A stretch of 64,000 nucleotides of DNA from Sipunculus nudus (taxonomy: Eukaryota; Annelida; Sipuncula; Golfingiida; Sipunculidae): NCBI GenBank assembly GCA_026874595.1, contig CM049320.1, positions 8,189,464-8,253,463 of the forward strand, in the 5' to 3' direction. Both the position numbers and the translations under genes were made by a program. Below the pieces are notes generated by a model. That model was not told where the DNA came from and did no database searches. It was given only the letters and a program-made list of their open reading frames with translations. Positions 59,112-64,000 of this stretch are shown here, one piece after another; position 1 is the stretch's first letter; each line of letters begins with the position of its first letter.

Positions 59112-61717
59112 GTTATATTCCTTAGCTTGAATTATCTTAAATATATCGTCATCAGGTATAGCCTTTCACCATTATCTTGTACTTGCTAGATAGGCTCTTG
59201 CTAAATACACTAGGGGGTGTATCTAAAACCCGGAGATCTCCGGCCGGAGAGTCTAATTGATAAACGATATAACATATCTGAGGGCAGTCAGACATGTATG
59301 TGGCGGCATCTGTTGTGGCGAGCGGGAATCAGTGGGACGCACTCATTGGCGGATCTCCGGGCAAGATGGCGGTCTCCGGACGATCTCCGGGTCGTCTCCG
59401 GGTGAGGTTTTAATTCACATTATAGCTTAGTCTGGCCAGGAGAGGTCGGGGATGTGTTGCAAACATCAAATTGCTCATAATGCAAAAGCTGATCCTCGGA
59501 CACACGCTTTGTTATTGGATACATTGATCACATAATACTTCAGAAAATGTGGCAGTGCCGACCACACGAGACAAAATAATTGAGGAAAAGTGTAATTTTA
59601 ACATTACCGCCTTTCAATTGTAATCATATTTGCAAGAAACGATGATTTGATTGTTTGCCAATCATATTATATATATTTGTGTGCGTGTGTGTGTGAGAGG
59701 GTGTGTGTGTGTGTGTGTGTGTGTGCAGGATGCCGTTAAAAAGGATGTTTGGAAATTTGTGGTAGCGCAGTGGTAGAGCATATGTCCGTTAATCGTAAAC
59801 TAGCGCTTTAACTCCCTTATCTTTTTCGCTTATTCATATGCTCCCTACCAAACAAATTCCGACTTATATATGTTAATAATAAATATTCATTTATTTGGTT
59901 CTCAAGGTACATACAAATGGAGGCAGGTTCCACGTGGATCGACAGGGGAAACCAAGTATGACGTCACGCCGTCAGCCCGTTACTATCACACAGCCGTGAG
60001 GCATCATGGGAAGGTTTATATATGGGGTGGACTTAATTTTATGAACACTGTTGACGACAAGCTGTACTGTTTTGATCTAGGTGATTGTTTTTCATGTCAT
60101 AAAGATGAATATATATTATAAGGCTGAAATGGTTTGAAGACTGTATTTCTACCATAATATTTAGCACTCTACTATCTTATTTACTTTTTTATCTTTTTTA
60201 ATTTCATGTGCTGGTATTTGGTGTATCTTTCATGTTCATGTCTTCACTGTAAATATATTTTCTGATATACGTTCGTATTGATTTACTCAAAATGAAAATG
60301 CAGAAGAAGATGATATTTAATATGCGTTTTACGCTATTATTAATTAGAAAATCAATGCTGGACAAGAATAACGGTTTGCGGAGACTCCCCTCTAACCCGC
60401 CGTGGACATTCAGCTTGTATGATCAAGGGGCGCATGGTTGTCTTTGGTGGTTGCGTGGAGGTAAGGATTTTTTATATATTTTTTTGCACTTATTACAATT
60501 CCGCTAGGAGGCATTGTTTCTACCTTTGTGGGAAATCTGGATCATCATAATACCATTTGTTGAAAGAATCCATTACCATTTGCCATCCCTCCCGAGTCAC
60601 TCATTGGTATAAGGAACCATTTGTAATCTAGCGGGCAGAGCTCACCTATGATGCAGCCATAGTAATGGTGTCTTGATTTCACATTTCTCTGGATTTGGTT
60701 TCTTACATTTCCTAACTATCCAACAAAGTTTGTGCAGATGGTCAGGCTATACCTATGCGGTATCTAACTTGTCGTTGAAATCTATCATTGATTTCAATCG
60801 TGCTCTTGTTCATTTTCCCTTACTTCGTGCCTTAATCAAATATATAATAATATGAAATTGTATGCTCATGTAGGATACTACTACTTGGTTTGTGATGCTA
60901 ATGTGTATTTACAGAACTATCCCAGCAATGAGCTTGCAAATTTGGATCTAGAAACTTATACTTGGAAATCCGCACAACCAGAGGTCAGTAAATTGAATTT
61001 TCCCCGTTATACTCCAGACGATCGTTACAACAATACCCTTATTGACTTCTTTATGAAATATTAATTCATGAAATATCGTTTATTTGTGAAATCTGATTTT
61101 TTTTTCATTCAGGTAGTGGGTGTGATTAACGCATGTTTCATATTTCTATATATTTCGGGGTTTTTTATCATTTTCTATAACTTTCATAATTTATTTTCCA
61201 TTTCATTAAAAAAATAATAATTGAACTGGGTTAGGAAACGATTATCTATATTTATGGTAATTTTAGGAAAACATACAACAGACATCACTGATACGTTATT
61301 GTATGCTGAAGATTTTAAGAACCCAACACTTGACAAAGTATTCAGATGACGGAAAAGAAAACTGTGAAATTACAAGATGAAATAATCGGGTGAATTTCTC
61401 TATAACCAGTCAATTACCATTTTATTGATTTATAATCAGTCAAGGTATTGCTTTATGACAGTTAATTAACATTTTATCATATTTCCTCAGGACGTTTCAT
61501 TAGTTCCTGCCCGTTCTTATCACACGGCCTGTGCTATAGATGAAATGATGTACGTAATAGGAGGCTGGGGCGGAGATACAAGGATAGGACAAAATAAGCT
61601 GGTGCAAGTGTATAATGCCCGTACACATAAGTGGCACACGCCGCCGGTCACCGGGCAAATACCAACCCCTAGAAACGGGCACAGTGCTGGTATGGTATTT
61701 TGTTTCACTGTATTTAT

Positions 61718-61771
<54 letters not shown>

Positions 61772-62999
61772 GATGTCAAAATTGATATATATGCATACAC
61801 TCAGTTTTACAGTTAGTACCTTAATGATACGTTTAATTCATATATATTTTTATACACACATATATTGCCATTTACATCTGACACTTGTATTATAAACGTA
61901 GCCTGTTACAACTACATTTGAAAAAAACGTCCGAGATGGGGGACAGTAAGTAATCAGGTATTTTGCAAATAATATCTATTATCTCATATTTTGATATAGA
62001 CTTCCTTTGTAGCTACCTATATCGATCAAATATTCATATATGGCGGCACCACGGATAATGAACGAAAAAATGAGTTGTTCAGCTTCAATACTGGTGGGTT
62101 CCTATTATTTATTTTCAAAAAGCATATATAACATTCTCCTGATCGTATGTACAAATTTACATAAAATTTTAGGGTAAATATGTCATGGAGCAGAAATACG
62201 AGGAAAAACAGTTGATTCTACCTTCGGGTCGTCGTAATACTCTGTAATCCGAACATTTGCATACAAAGAAAATAAATCGCTACCATGAAATGTATATTTG
62301 AATATAGTTACCAACCAATGGTGCAAACTGCGTCCGTCTGATCCGTCGCCACCGACACTGAAGGCCCACACATGTGTAAGCGTTGACTATTCCCTGCTGA
62401 TATTTGGGTATGTCACCGTAATAATAATCTGATATGTTACAATTCTTGGCTGTAATAACAATAAGAAAATGATCTACAAGTGATAAAACAGCATTAAACA
62501 GCATTAAACAGTGAGCATTAAACAGCTAAAGCTGATGAGTTTCCTCCAAATTATAGAAAACGAAATTTAATTACAGTGGAACCTCTGTACTAAGGTCACC
62601 TCCTATTAACGGCCACTTACGGACATTCCCTTGAAAATTTACTATATATTATCATATATTTATTTTCTCAATTGCGGGCACCTCTCTACTTTGAATTACG
62701 GGCAGTTATTGAGGAACGGAGCTGACAGTTTGCGTTGCCATCAAACGTCCCTAGTTGTTTCCCTGACTTGCGGCGAGGTGTGTTGGGGTATTAGGTGTGA
62801 GAATTTCGGGCACATAGTGGCCACTTTTGTTTTCTTGGATATAAGTTCCTACGAGAACGTGGTCGGTCCCCTTGATCGCTCAACTGAAGTTGATTAGCTC
62901 AAATTAAGTTGCCGTCAGACCTGTCGGTTTGAGCAGATATTATGAGTGGGGCTGCGAAATCAGTAGTGGGTTTAAAAAAAATGAACACTTACAAAAACT

Positions 63000-63065
<66 letters not shown>

Positions 63066-63359
63066 TGGTGTTTTTTTATTCTTGTGTTGATGCCATTCTG
63101 TGTGAGCCCTTAGATTGCAAGTAAGTAGATCTATTGCGGGTACAATGTTCGGTCCCGTCAGTGACCGCACTTCGGAGGTTCCACTGTACAAATAAATGAA
63201 TTCAAACAGGAATAATAAGATTCAGTCGAGTGAAACCTACATCTTAAAAAATTACAATAATCGCTTTCATAACATATATTTATTATATGATTTTATTTTT
63301 TTTCAGTGGCACCGTAGATGTATTAGTAGCATATAACGATCTCGCTCGCTTAGACGTAG
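58962..63359 (+). CDS. Kelch-repeat beta-propeller protein (KLHDC-like), plus-strand copy, 3' end outside or unseen
   Basis: Eight exons of 150, 174, 113, 69, 199, 81, 100 and 53 nt join in phase (phases 1,1,0,0,1,1,2,1 at the exon ends) into about 313 residues and six kelch blades. Motifs: WGHVAVHVPERNSVYCFGG, SARYYHTAVRHHGKVYIWGG, RRGHSACMIKGRMVVFGG, PARSYHTACAIDEMMYVIGG, YIDQIFIYGG, LKAHTCVSVDYSLLIFGG. The probable start is the ATG two bases into exon 1. It is a divergent paralog of the minus-strand gene. All donors here are GT. Introns hold a pogo-like MITE (62574-63186), (TA)n tracts and a GT repeat. The end is uncertain: read-through gives a stop five codons after exon 8; otherwise further exons lie to the right. 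Confidence 0.85.
59217..59405. repeat. GATCTCCGG-rich segment in kelch(+) intron 1
   Basis: The motif GATCTCCGG occurs at the left end as part of a palindromic CCGGAGATCTCCGG and at least three times at the right end. It is a compact, GC-rich island in AT-rich DNA. It may be a small non-autonomous element; ends and target duplication are not clear. Confidence 0.4.
59680..59726. repeat. (GT)n microsatellite
   Basis: Interrupted GT repeat in kelch(+) intron 1. About 35 bases beyond it is TAGCGCAGTGGTAGAGCA, which resembles a tRNA A box; no matching B box is seen. Confidence 0.85.
59907..60080 (+). CDS. Kelch(+) exon 2
   Basis: 174 nt, phase 1 to 1, acceptor TTCTCAAG, donor GTGATT. Reads TYKWRQVPRGSTGETK, PSARYYHTAVRHHGKVYIWG, GLNFMNTVDDKLYCFDL. 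Confidence 0.88.
60348..60460 (+). CDS. Kelch(+) exon 3
   Basis: 113 nt, phase 1 to 0, acceptor ATTAATTAG, donor GTAAGG. Reads ENQCWTRITVCGDSPLTRRG, HSACMIKGRMVVFGGCVE. The frame was chosen by paralogy; the ATG-started frame over the same bases is a shadow. Confidence 0.85.
60915..60983 (+). CDS. Kelch(+) exon 4
   Basis: 69 nt, phase 0 to 0, acceptor TTTACAG, donor GTCAGT. Reads NYPSNELANLDLETYTWKSA, QPE. Two codons shorter than the minus copy, with a canonical GT donor. Confidence 0.82.
61491..61689 (+). CDS. Kelch(+) exon 5
   Basis: 199 nt, phase 0 to 1, acceptor TTTCCTCAG, donor GTATGG. Reads VPARSYHTACAIDEMMYVIG, GWGGDTRIGQNKLVQVYNAR, THKWHTPP and IPTPRNGHSAG. Confidence 0.9.
62013..62093 (+). 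CDS. Kelch(+) exon 6
   Basis: 81 nt, phase 1 to 1, acceptor CCTTTGTAG, donor GTGGGT. Reads TYIDQIFIYGGTTDNERKNE, LFSFNT. Confidence 0.88.
62308..62407 (+). CDS. Kelch(+) exon 7
   Basis: 100 nt, phase 1 to 2, acceptor GAATATAG, donor GTATGT. Reads TNQWCKLRPSDPSPPTLKAH, TCVSVDYSLLIFG, with the second G of the kelch doublet completed by exon 8. No tandem amplification here, unlike the minus copy. Confidence 0.87.
62574..63186. mobile_element. TA-flanked MITE (pogo/Tc1-mariner-like)
   Basis: 613 bp with terminal inverted repeats CAGTGGAACCTC and GAGGTTCCACTG, each flanked by TA (62572-62573 and 63187-63188). TA duplication and this terminus are typical of pogo/mariner-type elements. No transposase is visible. 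It carries an (ATT)n(TA)n microsatellite and lies in the intron between kelch(+) exons 7 and 8. Confidence 0.8.
63307..63359 (+). CDS. Kelch(+) exon 8
   Basis: 53 nt, phase 2 to 1, acceptor TTTTTTCAG, donor GTATAT. Reads GTVDVLVAYNDLARLDV, completing the sixth blade. Confidence 0.75.
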
Positions 63360-64000
63360 GTATATCTTTCTAATTTTTCAAATTCACGTAAGTCTTAAAC
63401 CCCGCTTTGGTCACCAGTAATGCACATAAGCAATCTATCCTTGAGAAAAATTACTTAACTCATAAGCAAGTTAACCATAAAATAAGAATATGTTATGTTC
63501 ATACATAGTTCATACATATCTATATGATAGATGCAAAATTACTTGATGACGGAGCTGCCCGTAGAACTGCCGTAGAGTTGACCGCCAAAACGAAGTCCGC
63601 CGCAGCTTTGTTCTCTTCCGGAGAACTCCTCTGAAACCGTTTTGAGGATCTTACCGAGATGTGGCATCATTACAGGGTTATATGGGAGTTTTTTTAAGAT
63701 TAATGGCGTCAGTTATACTTTTATTTTGTCCGTCCATATATCTGATATACCTTTATCCGATACTCCAGATTGGTTGCGCCATGCAGCATCGGTTTTAAGT
63801 GGCGCATAATAGTGCGTCTGTTAAGTCTGAAAATCACACATATCTCAGGAGTAGTTCCATGAAACGGCTCGCAATGTTACAGTTCCATCCATCTTGATAG
63901 CTTTCTTGCATTCAGGACAGGTGGCGCGATATACAATCACGTTCTCGTTTAATACATATTTACAATTATCTCATGAGTCGTTTGACATATCGGCCTGAAA
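63360..64000. other. Right edge, no feature recognised
   Basis: Probably intron or 3' flank of the plus-strand kelch gene. The last 20 bases (GTTTGACATATCGGCCTGAA) resemble the 3' end of the LINE fragment at 2500-2520, so another copy of that element may begin here. Confidence 0.4.

Noticed and set aside
59760-59785. tRNA-like A box (TAGCGCAGTGGTAGAGCA)
   Set aside because: No B box, anticodon arm or cloverleaf follows; at most an old tRNA-derived SINE piece.
60292-60507. ATG-started plus-strand frame over kelch(+) exon 3
   Set aside because: The kelch motif (RRGHSACMIKGRMVVFGG) is in a different frame, confirmed by the minus-strand paralog.

Overview
The window looks like AT-rich nuclear DNA from a lophotrochozoan animal, most likely a mollusc and probably a bivalve. 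Genes are split into short exons with AG/GT junctions. Introns are full of (TA)n microsatellites and transposon pieces. Repeats carry the 'TCAAAGGTCAAGGTCAC' motif and 'GTCCGTCCG' stretches that I associate with bivalve genomes. The species call is an inference from style, not from a marker gene.

Layout: 1-4.2 kb is intergenic or upstream-intron DNA with a decayed LINE reverse-transcriptase remnant (minus strand). From 4.2 to 33.1 kb, a plus-strand gene encodes at least eight CUB domains, each split over an A exon and a B exon with constant phases. It was enlarged by a segmental duplication (about 4.7-7.0 kb copied to 8.3-10.0 plus 21.2-21.8 kb). The second copy is interrupted by about 11 kb holding a degenerate BEL/Pao LTR retrotransposon (10.8-20.0 kb, minus strand), itself carrying a nested inverted-repeat transposon, followed by a short satellite-like array. 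From 33.1 to 39.3 kb I recognise no gene. From 44.3 down to 39.3 kb is a minus-strand PAN/apple plus C-type lectin gene. From 50.7 down to 48.05 kb is a minus-strand caspase (p20 and p10 both present). From 55.6 down to about 51.6 (or 50.9) kb is a minus-strand six-blade kelch-propeller gene. From 58.96 kb to at least 63.36 kb is a plus-strand paralog of it, head to head with the first and with almost the same exon lengths.

Notable points: (i) in two unrelated genes (CUB exon at 32.0 kb, kelch exon at 52.3 kb) the 3' end of an exon together with its splice donor has been amplified into a tandem array, giving rows of potential alternative donors. In the CUB gene the first few donors all stay in frame. 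(ii) One CUB exon has a one-base loss in a C run. (iii) One kelch exon has AT where GT is expected. (iv) Kelch and caspase genes lie close together on the same strand, and the exon between them could end the kelch gene or belong to a longer transcript. All exon structures were read by eye from splice signals, phase and paralog comparison; no transcript or database evidence was available.
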